Shown here: positions 53,471 to 63,039 of the stretch, piece by piece
Position numbering within the stretch: the stretch's first letter is position 1
Layout of the letters: each line of letters opens with the position of its first letter
Source: NCEH01 sp043195135
GTDB taxonomy: Bacteria; Pseudomonadota; Alphaproteobacteria; Rhizobiales; Xanthobacteraceae
Direction: 5' to 3' (one strand)
Assembly: GCF_043195135.1 (NCBI RefSeq)
Contig: NZ_JBAFWP010000009.1
DNA: 64,000 nucleotides
Notes under the pieces: model-generated
Databases searched by the model: none
What the model was told of the DNA's origin: nothing
What the model saw: only the letters and a program-made list of their open reading frames with translations
Position numbers and translations under genes: made by a program

Positions 53471-54366
53471 GGTCGCGTCTCCGGCTGCGGGGCGGCGAGT
53501 TCGTCCCGCAGCCAGTTCCGGAACGCCGCCACCTCCGGCCGGTGGAGCGAGGCCGGATCGGCCAGCAGCCAATAAGCGGTGCGGGCCTCGACCGGCGGCC
53601 CGAGCACGGCCACCAGCCGGCCCGCGTCGAGGTCCGCCCCCACGACCGGCAGCCGCCCGATGGCGACGCCGAGCCCCTCGGCCGCCGCCTCCCAGGCCAG
53701 ATGGATGGAATCAAAGCGCAAGCCGCGCTCCAGATCGAGCGCGTCGACCCCGCGCAAAGCGGCCCAGGTGCCCCAGTCCTCGGCCACATCCGTCACATGC
53801 AGCAAGGTGTGGCCCGCGAGATCGGCGGGCGTGCGCAAGGCGGCGGCCAGGCGCGGCGCGCACACCGGCACCAGGTGCTGACGCACCAGCAGGTCGATCG
53901 ATACCCCCTCCCAGCCGCCCTCCCCCATGCGAATGGCGAGATCCACGCCGTCACGCGGGAACTCGACCCGGCGGTGGGCGCTGTCGAGGCTCACGTCGAT
54001 GCCGGGATGGCGGGCCTGGAAACGGGAGAGATGGGGGATGAGCCAGCGCAGGCCGAACGTTGGCGCAACGCTCACGCTCAGCCGGTCCGCCGGGCGACGC
54101 CCGGGCACCGCTTCGGTGGCGGATGCGATCTGCGCCAGGATCTCCCGGACGCGCGGCAGATAGGCGCCCCCGGCCTGTGTCAGCGTCAATTGCCGGTGGC
54201 CGCGGGCGAACAGCGGCACGCCGAGCCAATCCTCCAGGCCCTGGATGCCGTGGCTCACCGCGCTCGGCGTGAGGTTGAGTTCCTCCGCCGCGCGCTTGAA
54301 CGAAAGATGGCGGCCCGCCGCCTCGAACAGGCGCAGCGCATTGAGCGGCGGCAGCCGATAGGCCAT
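53455..54366 (-). CDS. LysR-family transcriptional regulator (GcvA-like)
   Basis: A 303-residue LTTR. The N-terminal winged helix-turn-helix reads PPLNALRLFEAAGRHLSFKRAAEELNLTPSAVSHGIQGLE (about 6-45), and the effector domain (about 95-300) resembles the GcvA/AmpR branch (FGLRWLIPHLSRFQARHPGI). It starts 15 bases after the dnaE stop, so it may ride on the dnaE transcript. It is convergent with the hydratase gene, not divergent, so the target is not obvious from layout. Confidence 0.9.
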   Translation of the reverse strand: MAYRLPPLNALRLFEAAGRHLSFKRAAEELNLTPSAVSHGIQGLEDWLGVPLFARGHRQLTLTQAGGAYLPRVREILAQIASATEAVPGRRPADRLSVSVAPTFGLRWLIPHLSRFQARHPGIDVSLDSAHRRVEFPRDGVDLAIRMGEGGWEGVSIDLLVRQHLVPVCAPRLAAALRTPADLAGHTLLHVTDVAEDWGTWAALRGVDALDLERGLRFDSIHLAWEAAAEGLGVAIGRLPVVGADLDAGRLVAVLGPPVEARTAYWLLADPASLHRPEVAAFRNWLRDELAAPQPETRPQRPM

Positions 54367-54381
54367 GGAGCGGCCCGCCGC

Positions 54382-57300
54382 TCAGGCCGCTTCCACCGCG
54401 ACCACGCCCGGAATCGCCTTGAGCGCCCCGGCGATCTGCGGCGAAACCGGATACCGCCCCTCAAGGCGGATTTCGACCTCGGCCTTCCCCTGGTCCATCA
54501 TCAGGATCAGGCTGACTTCGCCATCGCCCTTGCCGCCCGACAGGCGCTTGGCGATTCCCTCCAGGGGATCGACAGACTGCACGAAAATCCGCAGGCTCTT
54601 GTGATGCTTGGCAGTGGCCGCGTCGAGCCGCTCGCAGGTCTGGATGCGCACGCGCACGTCCTCGCCCTGAAGCTCCGCATTGACCATCATGAGCACCGGC
54701 GTGCCGGGCTCCAGCAGGTCGCGATAATGGGCGAGACCCTCCGAAAAGATCACCGCCTCGAAATGGCCGGACGGGTCTGAGAGGCCGACGATGCCCATGC
54801 GCGTGCCGGTCTTGGTGCGGCGTTCCTGCTTCGACACCACGGTGGCGGCGAGCCGCCCGGCCGCCGCGCCGGCGCGCACGCCGCGGGCAAAATCGCTGAA
54901 CGGCTGCACCCGCAGCTTCTTCAGGGATTGCGCATAATCGTCCAGCGGGTGGCCGGTGAGGAAGAAGCCGATGGAATCATATTCGCGCTGCAAGCGCTCA
55001 GTGGCATCCCAGGCAGCCGAATCTGGCATGTGAAGCTTCTCCTTCATGCCAACATCTGCGAAGCTTATTTGACCTGCTGACGACTCCTTCTTTTCTGAAT
55101 AGCCAATAATGAACTCAAGCGCACCGAAGATGCGCGCGCGATTTTTTTCTAAATGATCAAAGCACCCCGCGGCGGTTAGGCTTTCAAGAACGCGCTTATT
55201 CACCAGCTTCACAGGGAGTCGCTCGGCAAAATCCGAGAGGCTTCTGAACGGCCGATCGCCCCGCGCCGCTACCAGCGCGTCGACCGCATGCCCGCCCACG
55301 CCCTTGATGGCCGCCATGGCATAGATGATCTGGCCATCCACCACGGCGAACTCGCGGGCGGAGAGATTGATATTGGGCGGCACCACCGCGATGCCGAGCC
55401 GCTGCGCCTCCTGACGGAATTCCGCCAGCTTGTCGGTATTGCCCATGTCCAGCGTCATGGAGGCGGCGAGGAATTCGGTGGGATAATTCGCCTTCAGCCA
55501 AGCCGTCTGATAGGCCACCAGCGCATAGGCCGCCGCGTGGGATTTGTTGAAGCCGTAATCGGCGAACTTGGCCAGCAGGTCGAAAATGGTGTCGGCCTGC
55601 GCCTTCGGCACGCCGCGCTCGCTGGCGCCGGAGACGAAACGCTCGCGCTGCTTTTCCATCTCGGCGCGGATCTTCTTGCCCATGGCGCGGCGCAGAAGGT
55701 CGGCTTCGCCGAGCGAATAGCCCGACAGCGCCTGCGCGATCTGCATCACCTGTTCCTGATAGATGATGACCCCGAAGGTTTCCTTTAAGTAAGGCTCAAG
55801 CTTGGGGTGGATATAGTCCGGTTCCGCGCGCCCGTGCTTGCAGTCGCAATAGACCGGGATATTGGCCATGGGGCCGGGACGATAAAGCGCCACCAGGGCG
55901 ATCAGGTCCTCCACGCGGTCGGCCTTCATGTCCACGAGCGCACGGCGCATGCCCGCGCTTTCCACCTGGAACACGCCCACCGTCTCGCCCCGCGCCAGCA
56001 TGGCGTAGGTCTTGGGATCGTCGAGCGGGATCTTCGAGATATCGAGGTCGATGCCGCGCTGATGCACCAGCTTCACGGCCTTCTCGATGGTGGTCAGCGT
56101 TTTCAGGCCGAGGAAGTCGAACTTCACCAGGCCGGCCTGCTCCACCCATTTCATATTGTACTGGGTGACCGGCATGTCGGACTTGGGATCGCGATAGAGC
56201 GGCACCAGCTCGTGCAGGGGCCGGTCGCCGATCACGATGCCGGCGGCGTGGGTGGAGGCGTGGCGGTTCAGCCCTTCCAGGCGCACGGCGATATCGAACG
56301 CGCGCTTGACCACCTCTTCCTCGGCCTGGGCGGCCTGCAGGCGCGGCTCGTCGTGGATCGCCTGCTTCAGCGTGACCGGCGCGGCGGGATTCTGCGGCAC
56401 CAGCTTGCAGAGCTTGTCCACCTGGCCATAGGGCATTTCCAGCACCCGGCCGACGTCGCGCAGCACGCCGCGCGCCTGGAGCGTACCGAAGGTGATGATC
56501 TGCGCCACCTGCGCCCGGCCGTAGCGCTGCTGGACGTAATGGATCACCTCGTCGCGGCGCTCCTGGCAGAAGTCCACGTCGAAGTCCGGCATGGACACGC
56601 GATCCGGGTTCAGGAAGCGCTCGAACAGCAGGCCGAAGCGCAGGGGGTCGAGGTCGGTGATCTGGAGCGAATAGGCCACCAGCGAGCCGGCGCCCGAACC
56701 ACGCCCGGGACCCACCGGAATGTCGTGCGCCTTCGCCCATTTGATGAAGTCCGACACGATGAGGAAGTAGCCGGGAAACTTCATCTTCGTGATGACGGAC
56801 AATTCGTAGGCGAGCCGCTCCTGATAGACGGCGACCTCAAGCCCCGGGGCCGGCCCGTGCTTGGCAAGGCGGGCGACAAGCCCTTCCTTCGCCTGGCGCT
56901 CAAGTTCGGCCGCCTCCGCGGCCAAGGGATCGCCGTCGCCGCCGCCGGTGGTGAAGCGCGGCAGGATCGGCTTCACCGTGCGCACCCGATAGGCGCAGCG
57001 CTGGGCGATCTCCACCGTATTCGCCGTCGCCTCGGGCAGGTCGGCGAACAGGGTCAGCATCTCCTCGCGGGTCTTGAAGCGATGATCGGGGGTGAGGCGC
57101 GGGCGATCGCCATCGGCCACCACCCGGCCCTCGGCGATGCAGCCGAGCGCATCATGGGCCTCATAATCGCCCTGCGCCCCGAAGAACGGCTCGTTGGCGG
57201 CCACCAGCGGCAGCGCGCGGGCATAGGCGAGCTCCAGCAATTGCGGCTCGACGATGCGCTCGCGCTCCATGCCGTGGCGCTGAAGCTCCACATAGAGGCG

Positions 57301-57813
57301 GTCGCCGAACATCTGCGCCAGCATGTCCAGCCGCTCGGCGGCAAGATCGCCATGACCGCCAGCGAGCGCGCGGTCGATGGGGCCGTTCGGCCCGCCGGTC
57401 AGCGCGATCAGCCCCTCGTTCGCCTCCCGCAGCCAGTCGAGCGAGATGCGCGATTCCTCGTCGCTCGGCGTCTCCATGAAGGCGCGGGAGACCAGCTTCA
57501 TAAGATTGCGCCAGCCGGTCTCGCGGGCGGCGAGCAAGACCAGGCGCGGCTTCTTGGGCGGCAAAGCGCCGCGCGGCCCGGGGGCCTCGGGCAGATCCAC
57601 CGCCAGCGAACAGCCCATGATGGGCTGGATGCCGGCCCCCGCCATCTTCTCCGAAAATTCCAGCGCACCGAAAAGATTGCCGGTGTCGGTCAGCGCCAGG
57701 GCAGGCTGGGAATCGGCCTTGGCCAGATCCGCCAGCTTGCCGAGCGAAAGCGCGCCCTCCAGCAGCGAATAGGAGGAATGGACATGGAGATGGACGAAGC
57801 CAGGAGTGCGCAT
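54382..57813 (-). CDS. dnaE: DNA polymerase III alpha subunit
   Basis: A 1143-residue replicative polymerase. The PHP domain starts FVHLHVHSSYSLLEGALSL; the palm carries the catalytic aspartates in SMPDFDVDFCQERRDEV (about residue 400) and the third in the later palm. GPGRGSGAGSLVAYSL marks the nucleotide site. A helix-hairpin-helix, an OB fold (about 990-1070) and the C-terminal tau-binding tail follow. The start at 57813 has GGAAGA upstream. The DNA at about 55010-55240 (codons about 858-935) is clearly A+T-richer than the rest, yet the frame and the flanking family motifs (ERLQREYDSIGFFLTGHPLD) continue intact. Confidence 0.97.
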   Translation of the reverse strand: MRTPGFVHLHVHSSYSLLEGALSLGKLADLAKADSQPALALTDTGNLFGALEFSEKMAGAGIQPIMGCSLAVDLPEAPGPRGALPPKKPRLVLLAARETGWRNLMKLVSRAFMETPSDEESRISLDWLREANEGLIALTGGPNGPIDRALAGGHGDLAAERLDMLAQMFGDRLYVELQRHGMERERIVEPQLLELAYARALPLVAANEPFFGAQGDYEAHDALGCIAEGRVVADGDRPRLTPDHRFKTREEMLTLFADLPEATANTVEIAQRCAYRVRTVKPILPRFTTGGGDGDPLAAEAAELERQAKEGLVARLAKHGPAPGLEVAVYQERLAYELSVITKMKFPGYFLIVSDFIKWAKAHDIPVGPGRGSGAGSLVAYSLQITDLDPLRFGLLFERFLNPDRVSMPDFDVDFCQERRDEVIHYVQQRYGRAQVAQIITFGTLQARGVLRDVGRVLEMPYGQVDKLCKLVPQNPAAPVTLKQAIHDEPRLQAAQAEEEVVKRAFDIAVRLEGLNRHASTHAAGIVIGDRPLHELVPLYRDPKSDMPVTQYNMKWVEQAGLVKFDFLGLKTLTTIEKAVKLVHQRGIDLDISKIPLDDPKTYAMLARGETVGVFQVESAGMRRALVDMKADRVEDLIALVALYRPGPMANIPVYCDCKHGRAEPDYIHPKLEPYLKETFGVIIYQEQVMQIAQALSGYSLGEADLLRRAMGKKIRAEMEKQRERFVSGASERGVPKAQADTIFDLLAKFADYGFNKSHAAAYALVAYQTAWLKANYPTEFLAASMTLDMGNTDKLAEFRQEAQRLGIAVVPPNINLSAREFAVVDGQIIYAMAAIKGVGGHAVDALVAARGDRPFRSLSDFAERLPVKLVNKRVLESLTAAGCFDHLEKNRARIFGALEFIIGYSEKKESSAGQISFADVGMKEKLHMPDSAAWDATERLQREYDSIGFFLTGHPLDDYAQSLKKLRVQPFSDFARGVRAGAAAGRLAATVVSKQERRTKTGTRMGIVGLSDPSGHFEAVIFSEGLAHYRDLLEPGTPVLMMVNAELQGEDVRVRIQTCERLDAATAKHHKSLRIFVQSVDPLEGIAKRLSGGKGDGEVSLILMMDQGKAEVEIRLEGRYPVSPQIAGALKAIPGVVAVEAA

Positions 57814-57974
57814 GGATCTTCCGGGGCGATGCGCGCGGACGCCGCGCACGAGTCGCGATGTCGTATCGTACCCCAGATGGGAGGCCCAGCGACGCGGAAC
57901 AAGTCAACTTTCCATTTGCCTCGACCCCACGATCCACGACAGTTCCCCGGGCTTTTCCTGAACGGGGCATCACC

Positions 57975-58409
57975 ATGCGGGGCTTCATCGGCAGCTGGCA
58001 GTTCTGGGCACTCGGAGCCGCCCTGTTCGCGGCGCTGACCGCGATCTTCGGCAAGGTGGGCGTGAGCGCCGTTCACAGCGATCTGGCGACCCTCATCCGC
58101 ACCGTCGTCATCCTCGCCATCATCTCGCTGATGGTGGTCGCCGGGCAGGCCTGGCAGCCGCTCGATACCATTTCCTCCAAGACCTGGCTGTTCCTGATTC
58201 TTTCCGGCGCGGCGACGGGCGCGTCCTGGCTGTGCTATTTCCGCGCGCTGCAAATCGGCGAGGCCGGGCAGGTGGCGCCGCTCGACAAGCTCAGCGTGGT
58301 GATGGTCGCCCTGTTCGGCGCCCTGTTCCTGGGCGAACGCCTTTCCGCCCTCAACTGGCTGGGCGTCGCGCTGATCGCCGGCGGCGCAGTGCTGGTGGCC
58401 CTGCGCTGA
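57975..58409 (+). CDS. EamA-family (DMT) membrane protein, single-domain
   Basis: A 144-residue protein with five hydrophobic helices making one EamA repeat; most family members have two. The C-terminal segment PLDKLSVVMVALFGALFLGERLSALNWLGVALI is the classic EamA end. Single-repeat proteins of this type are thought to work as dimers exporting small metabolites. The start at 57975 has GGGG about 10 bases upstream; the frame extends to 57858 without coding character. It is divergent from dnaE. Confidence 0.82.
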   Translation: MRGFIGSWQFWALGAALFAALTAIFGKVGVSAVHSDLATLIRTVVILAIISLMVVAGQAWQPLDTISSKTWLFLILSGAATGASWLCYFRALQIGEAGQVAPLDKLSVVMVALFGALFLGERLSALNWLGVALIAGGAVLVALR

Positions 58410-58527
58410 CGACGGGGCGCGCTTTCCAACCCGCAAGGGCGACGGCACGCCGCGCCACACGTTTCGGCTGCCTCTTTTAAGAATGCGCGGAATAAGGGTA
58501 AATAGGGCGCCGTGCAGGGAGGCCAGC

Positions 58528-59079
58528 ATGCCGCAGACCGCGCCGACGGAAAACAGCCCGCAACCCGTTCAGCCCGTTCCGTCGGGCTGGGTGAACCGCT
58601 TCACCGGCAAGCTCGTGCTGGTCCTGCTCGATAACAAATATGGCCCCTCGCTCCGCGCCGGGCGCTCCTTGTGGGGGCTTTACGAGACCCTCACCTATCG
58701 CCCCGGCGACGGGGCGGACACGATCACGGTGCCGAAGGGATTCGTCACGGACCTCGCCTCCATCCCGCGCTGGGCCTGGATCATCTTGCCGCCGGACGGC
58801 CCCTGGGTGAAGGCCGCCATCATCCATGACTTCCTGTACGCCACCGAAGGCACGGGACCCTGGAAGGGCCACGCCTCGGGCAATTCCCGGGCCGCGCCTT
58901 ATACCCGCGCGGAGGCCGACGGCATCCTGCGCGAGGCGATGGAGAATCGCGGTGTCGATCCCGTGCGGCGCGCCATCATCTGGGCCGCGGTCCGGGTGGG
59001 CGGGGCCGGCGGCTGGAAAGCGGATAGCCCGCGCCGGCGGCAGGCACTGGCGGCGGAGGTGGCGCCGCCCGGCGAATGA
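58528..59079 (+). CDS. DUF1353 protein
   Basis: A 183-residue protein with a Pro-rich lead (about 1-20) and a DUF1353 core: ITVPKGFVTDLASIPRWAWIILPPDG followed by AAIIHDFLYATEG. The conserved Asp, His and Asp in these segments suggest a metal or catalytic site, but function is not established. DUF1353 genes are common in phages as well as chromosomes; no other phage gene is here. GGGAGG lies 5-10 bases before the ATG. A degenerate dispersed repeat follows it. Confidence 0.82.
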   Translation: MPQTAPTENSPQPVQPVPSGWVNRFTGKLVLVLLDNKYGPSLRAGRSLWGLYETLTYRPGDGADTITVPKGFVTDLASIPRWAWIILPPDGPWVKAAIIHDFLYATEGTGPWKGHASGNSRAAPYTRAEADGILREAMENRGVDPVRRAIIWAAVRVGGAGGWKADSPRRRQALAAEVAPPGE

Positions 59080-59226
59080 CCCCGGCACGCCCCGGCGCTG
59101 GGCGTGATCGACCTTCGTGGCTGGAGGCCCGCGCAGGGGCCGGCGTCACGCAGGGGCTTATCCCGTGCATCCACGCGGAGCCGCCGGCGCCGGCTTTCGT
59201 GCATCGCGCGGGCCGGCGGCAGGTGG

Positions 59227-59249
59227 ATGGCCCGGACGATCCCGGCCAT
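59227..59249. repeat. Dispersed palindrome of the ATGGCCGGG...CCCGGCCAT type
   Basis: ATGGCCCGG, 5-base loop, CCCGGCCAT pairs at 8 of 9 positions, flanked by GTGG on the left. Many Hyphomicrobiales genomes carry hundreds of intergenic copies of a palindrome with this core (recalled from general knowledge, not searched). The surrounding 268-base gap (59080-59347) contains no gene; open frames there are products of this element and of G+C bias. Confidence 0.55.
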
Positions 59250-59347
59250 GACGTGGAGAAGACGACGACCGGTCCAGGAACCGCCAAGGCCCGCACCTGC
59301 TGTCAGGCGCCGGATCGATACAGCGTGCCGCCGAATGTTGATCGGCG

Positions 59348-60058
59348 CTAATCCAGCTCCACGATCCGCCCGTCCATGACGGTCACGCGCCGATGCATGC
59401 GCGCCGCCAATTGCAGATTATGCGTGGCGATGATGGCCGCGACCCCGGTGGCATGGACCAGTTCGGCGAGGGCGGCGAACACATGGTCCGAGGTCTTCGG
59501 GTCGAGATTTCCGGTCGGCTCGTCGGCCAGCAGCAGGCGCGGCGCATTGGCGAGCGCGCGGGCGATGGCGACGCGCTGCTGCTCGCCGCCGGAAAGCTCG
59601 GAGGGACGGTGTGTCAGGCGCTGCGCCAGCCCGAGATAGCTCAGCAGATCCTTCGCGCGAAGCGCCGCGTCCTTCTTGGACAGGCCGCGGATCATCTGCG
59701 GCATCATGACATTTTCCAGCGCCGAGAATTCCGCCAGCAGATTGTGGGATTGATAGACGAAACCCACATGCACGCGCCGCATGCGGGTGCGCTCGCGGTC
59801 CGGCAGCTTCACGGTGGGCTGGCCATCGATGAAGACTTCGCCCTCGTCCGGGTGCTCCAGCAGGCCCGCCATGTGCAGGAGGGTGGATTTGCCCGAGCCG
59901 GAGGGCGCCACCAGCGCCACGGACTGGCCGCGCTCGACCCTGAGATCCGCCCCGCGCAGCACCTCGATGGTGCCTGCGCCCTGGGCGTAGCGCCGCCCGA
60001 CGCCGGCAAGCGCCAGAGCGGCGGGGGTGGGCTCGGTCTGGAAGGGAGAGGTCGCCAT
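59348..60058 (-). CDS. lolD: Lipoprotein-releasing system ATP-binding protein LolD
   Basis: A 236-residue MacB/LolD-type ATPase: Walker A APSGSGKSTLLHMAGLLE, Q-loop FVYQSHNLLAEFSALENVMMP, signature SELSGGEQQRVAIARALA, Walker B LLLADEPTGNLD and H-loop ATHNLQ. With LolC/E it lifts outer-membrane lipoproteins out of the inner membrane. The ATG at 60058 shares one base with the lolC stop (TGATG); a GTG one codon earlier is an alternative. Coupling to lolC is clear. Confidence 0.95.
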   Translation of the reverse strand: MATSPFQTEPTPAALALAGVGRRYAQGAGTIEVLRGADLRVERGQSVALVAPSGSGKSTLLHMAGLLEHPDEGEVFIDGQPTVKLPDRERTRMRRVHVGFVYQSHNLLAEFSALENVMMPQMIRGLSKKDAALRAKDLLSYLGLAQRLTHRPSELSGGEQQRVAIARALANAPRLLLADEPTGNLDPKTSDHVFAALAELVHATGVAAIIATHNLQLAARMHRRVTVMDGRIVELD

Positions 60059-61350
60059 CACTCGTATCTCAACGCTTCCACCGGATCGAGCCGCGCGGCC
60101 CGCCAGGAGGGATAAAGGGTGGCGAGCAGCGACAGCACAAGCGCCATGAGCACGACCGAAGTCGTTTCCCCGACATTCATCTGCGCCGGCAGGCGGCTGA
60201 GATAATAAAGCTCCGGCGAGAACAGCTCCGTGGACGTAAGATAGGAGATGAAGCGGCGGATCTCCTCGATATTGAGGCAGACCAGAACGCCGATCGCCAG
60301 CCCCACCAGCGTGCCCACGACGCCGATGCTCGCGCCCGTGATGAGGAACACGCGCATGATCGCCCCTTGCGTCGCGCCCATGGTGCGCAACACCGCGATA
60401 TCGCGGCCCTTGTCCTTCACCAGCATGATGAGGCCCGACACGATGTTCAGCGCGGCCACGAGCACGATCAGCGTGAGGATCAGGAACATGACGTTGCGCT
60501 CCACCTGGAGCGCGTTGAAGAAGGTGGCGTTGCGCTGGCGCCAGTCCACCAGATAGACCGGCCGCTCCGCCGCCGATTGGATCGCCGGCTTGAGGATCGC
60601 GACATCATCGGGATTGTCGATATAGACCTCGATGGCGTTCACATCGTTGGCGCGGTTGAAATAGGCCTGCGCCTCCGGCAGTGGCATGAAGAGAAACGCG
60701 CTGTCGTATTCCGACATGCCGATCTCGAACACCGCCGCGATCTTATAGACCTTGATGCGCGGCGAGGTGCCCATGGGCGTCACCGCGCCGCGCGGCGCCA
60801 CCAGCGTGATGTTGTCGCCCGCCCTCAGGGCCAGCTGGTCGGCGAGGCGCTTGCCGATCGCCACCCCCTGCCCCTGGTCAAAGCCTTCCAGGCTGCCCTG
60901 GCGAATATTGTTGGCGATCGAGGGCAGCCCGCGCAGGTCCTTTTCCGACAGCCCGCGCGCCAGGACGCCGCTCGCGTTATAGGGCGAGGAGGCGAGCGCC
61001 TGCCCTTCCACCAGCGGCACGGCGAGCCGCACGCCCTTGAGCTTGGCGATGCGGTCGGCCACCGCGATGTAGTCGGTCAACGGCGTTTCCAGCGGCTGCA
61101 CCAGCAGATGACCGTTGAGGCCGAGGATCTTGCCGAGCAATTCCTGGCGGAAGCCGTTCATCACCGCCATCACGATGATCAGCGTCGCCACGCCCAGCAC
61201 GATGCCGAGGAACGAAAAGCCGGCGATCACCGAGATGAAGCCTTCCTTGCGGCGCGCCCGCAGGTAGCGCAGGGACAGCATCCACTCGAAGGCCGAAAAC
61301 GGCCGCGTGCCCGTCGGTTCTTCCGAGCGGACCGCAGAAGCTGGAGCCAT
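60058..61350 (-). CDS. lolC: Lipoprotein-releasing system membrane protein LolC/LolE
   Basis: A 430-residue FtsX-like permease with one N-terminal helix, a large periplasmic domain (about 70-270) and three C-terminal helices. The N-terminal LolC/E signature is FSAFEWMLSLRYLRARRKEGFISVIAGFSFLGI-like (present around residues 18-50), and the C-terminus ends YPSWRAARLDPVEALRYE. One LolC/E gene is present, as usual in alphaproteobacteria. The start at 61350 has GGGAGG 7 bases upstream; the alternative ATG at 61368 overlaps the proS stop. It lies directly after proS. Confidence 0.94.
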   Translation of the reverse strand: MAPASAVRSEEPTGTRPFSAFEWMLSLRYLRARRKEGFISVIAGFSFLGIVLGVATLIIVMAVMNGFRQELLGKILGLNGHLLVQPLETPLTDYIAVADRIAKLKGVRLAVPLVEGQALASSPYNASGVLARGLSEKDLRGLPSIANNIRQGSLEGFDQGQGVAIGKRLADQLALRAGDNITLVAPRGAVTPMGTSPRIKVYKIAAVFEIGMSEYDSAFLFMPLPEAQAYFNRANDVNAIEVYIDNPDDVAILKPAIQSAAERPVYLVDWRQRNATFFNALQVERNVMFLILTLIVLVAALNIVSGLIMLVKDKGRDIAVLRTMGATQGAIMRVFLITGASIGVVGTLVGLAIGVLVCLNIEEIRRFISYLTSTELFSPELYYLSRLPAQMNVGETTSVVLMALVLSLLATLYPSWRAARLDPVEALRYE

Positions 61351-61364
61351 GCGCTGGCCTCCCG

Positions 61365-62687
61365 TCATTTCTTGAGCCTTTCATAGGCGTCCGCGATGGA
61401 CATGAGTTCGCGCGACCCGTCGGAGCGGCGCTTCAGCTCGACCTTGCCCTCGGCGAGGCTCTTCGGCCCCACCAGGATCTGCCAGGGCAGGCCGATGAGG
61501 TCGGCGGTGGCGAATTTCGCCCCCGCCCGCTCCTCGGTGTCGTCATAGAGCACGTCGACACCGCACGCGGTGAGCTTCGCGTAAAGCTCGGCGCAGGCGC
61601 CGTCGACCGCCGCGTCGCCCACCTTCAGATTGAGGATGCCGACCTGGAACGGCGCGACCGCGTCCGGCCAGATGATGCCGTTCTCGTCGTGGGAGGCTTC
61701 GATCATCGCCGCCACCAGGCGGGACGGCCCGATGCCGTAGGAGCCCATGTGGATCGGGTGCTCGGCCCCGTCGGGGCCCTGCACCTTGGCGCCGAACGGA
61801 TCGGAATATTTGGTGCCGAAATAGAAGATGTGCCCCACCTCGATGCCGCGCGCGGCCATGCGGCGCGCCTCTGGAATCGCGGCGAATGCCGCTTCGTCGT
61901 GCTTCTCCGACGTCGCCGCGTAGAGGTTGGTCCACTGGTCGAACACGCCCTGGAGCTGGGCCGCATCGTCGAAGTTCACGTCGGCGGCCGGCGGGGCGAG
62001 ATCCAGGTAGTCGGCGTGGCAGAACACCTCGCTCTCGCCGGTCGAGGCGAGAATGATGAATTCGTGCGAGAGATTGCCGCCGATCGGCCCGGTATCGGCC
62101 ACCATGGGAATCGCTTTCAGCCCCATCCGCGAGAAGGTGCGCAAATAGGCGACGAACATCTTGTTGTAGGAATGGCGGGCGCCTTCCGCGTCGAGGTCGA
62201 AGGAATAGGCATCCTTCATCAAAAACTCGCGCGAGCGATAAACCCCGAAGCGCGGGCGCACCTCGTCGCGGAACTTCCATTGGATATGGTAAAGGTTCAG
62301 CGGCAGGCTCTTGTAGGATTTCACATAGGCCCGCACGATCTCGGTGATCATTTCCTCGTTGGTGGGGCCGAACAGCATCTCGCGATCGTGACGGTCGCGG
62401 ATGCGCAGCATCTCCTTGCCGTAGTCGTCATAGCGTCCGCTCTCGCGCCACAGGTCCGCCGACTGGATGGTCGGCATCAGCATCTCATTGGCGCCGGCGC
62501 GGTTCTGTTCCTCGCGGATGATGTTGCAGATCTTGGTCAGCACCCGGTGGCCGAGCGGCAGCCAGGCATAGATGCCCGCGCTCTCCTGCCGCACCATGCC
62601 GGCGCGCAACATGAGCCGGTGCGAGACGATCTCCGCCTCCTTCGGAACTTCACGAAGGATGGGCAGAAAATAGCGGGACAAGCGCAT
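61365..62687 (-). CDS. proS: Prolyl-tRNA synthetase (short alphaproteobacterial form)
   Basis: A 440-residue class II synthetase. Motif 1 region SRYFLPILREVPKEAEIVSHRLMLRAG, motif 2 YHIQWKFRDEVRPRFGVYRSREFLMKDAYSFD-like sequence and motif 3 GSYGIGPSRLVAAMIE are present, with the anticodon-binding domain at about 345-440. It lacks the roughly 180-residue editing insertion found in E. coli ProS, which is normal for alphaproteobacteria, where free-standing editing proteins substitute. The start at 62687 matches the family; the frame upstream is non-coding. It begins the proS-lolC-lolD group. Confidence 0.96.
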   Translation of the reverse strand: MRLSRYFLPILREVPKEAEIVSHRLMLRAGMVRQESAGIYAWLPLGHRVLTKICNIIREEQNRAGANEMLMPTIQSADLWRESGRYDDYGKEMLRIRDRHDREMLFGPTNEEMITEIVRAYVKSYKSLPLNLYHIQWKFRDEVRPRFGVYRSREFLMKDAYSFDLDAEGARHSYNKMFVAYLRTFSRMGLKAIPMVADTGPIGGNLSHEFIILASTGESEVFCHADYLDLAPPAADVNFDDAAQLQGVFDQWTNLYAATSEKHDEAAFAAIPEARRMAARGIEVGHIFYFGTKYSDPFGAKVQGPDGAEHPIHMGSYGIGPSRLVAAMIEASHDENGIIWPDAVAPFQVGILNLKVGDAAVDGACAELYAKLTACGVDVLYDDTEERAGAKFATADLIGLPWQILVGPKSLAEGKVELKRRSDGSRELMSIADAYERLKK

Positions 62688-62874
62688 CTGGATGACTCTG
62701 CGGCTGGACGTTTCAAAAGCGTGGCGGAGAGAAAGCGGAACGGTCGGCAAAATACAAGCCCGCCCCGCCCGCATCCGTGCTGCGACGCAACAAATGATCT
62801 ATTGCGGCGCAAGGATGACAAAGCCGTAAATCTTGTTCTACTTTGAGCGCGCCAAAAGAAAGGGGACCGCCATT

Positions 62875-63021
62875 GTGCCCGCGCGGCACGATGGGGAGGG
62901 TCCGGGTCTCGGGAGGATCATCAACAACAAGCCGACCGACGACCGTCAAAGATGGCGCGCGCAATTCGGGAACGGCAGCACTGAAGGATCGAGCGGCTGC
63001 ACCCGCGGCGAACCAGAATAA
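62875..63021 (+). CDS. Possible 48-residue small ORF
   Basis: A GTG at 62875 has AAGGGGA 8 bases upstream. The frame, with mostly G or C in third positions, runs 48 codons to a stop just before a strong hairpin. The predicted peptide is hydrophilic and matches nothing I know. Overlapping frames on both strands are also open, so this is only a candidate. The 451-base gap between proS and the DUF1467 gene holds no better gene. Confidence 0.3.
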   Translation: MPARHDGEGPGLGRIINNKPTDDRQRWRAQFGNGSTEGSSGCTRGEPE

Positions 63022-63039
63022 GGTGCATTAAAACGAGAA

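Noticed and set aside
58528..59079. Prophage remnant suggested by DUF1353
   Set aside because: No other phage gene, integrase or attachment repeat is nearby, and base composition matches the chromosome.
58899..59351. Several 90-116 codon frames on both strands after the DUF1353 gene
   Set aside because: They run through the end of the DUF1353 gene and a dispersed palindrome; the peptides are typical products of that repeat and not of a gene.
62713..62964. Minus-strand frame containing RGHNGGPLSF, a peptide often seen in rhizobial small proteins
   Set aside because: It needs a TTG start without a ribosome site and its codon use is mixed; the evidence is too weak for a gene call.
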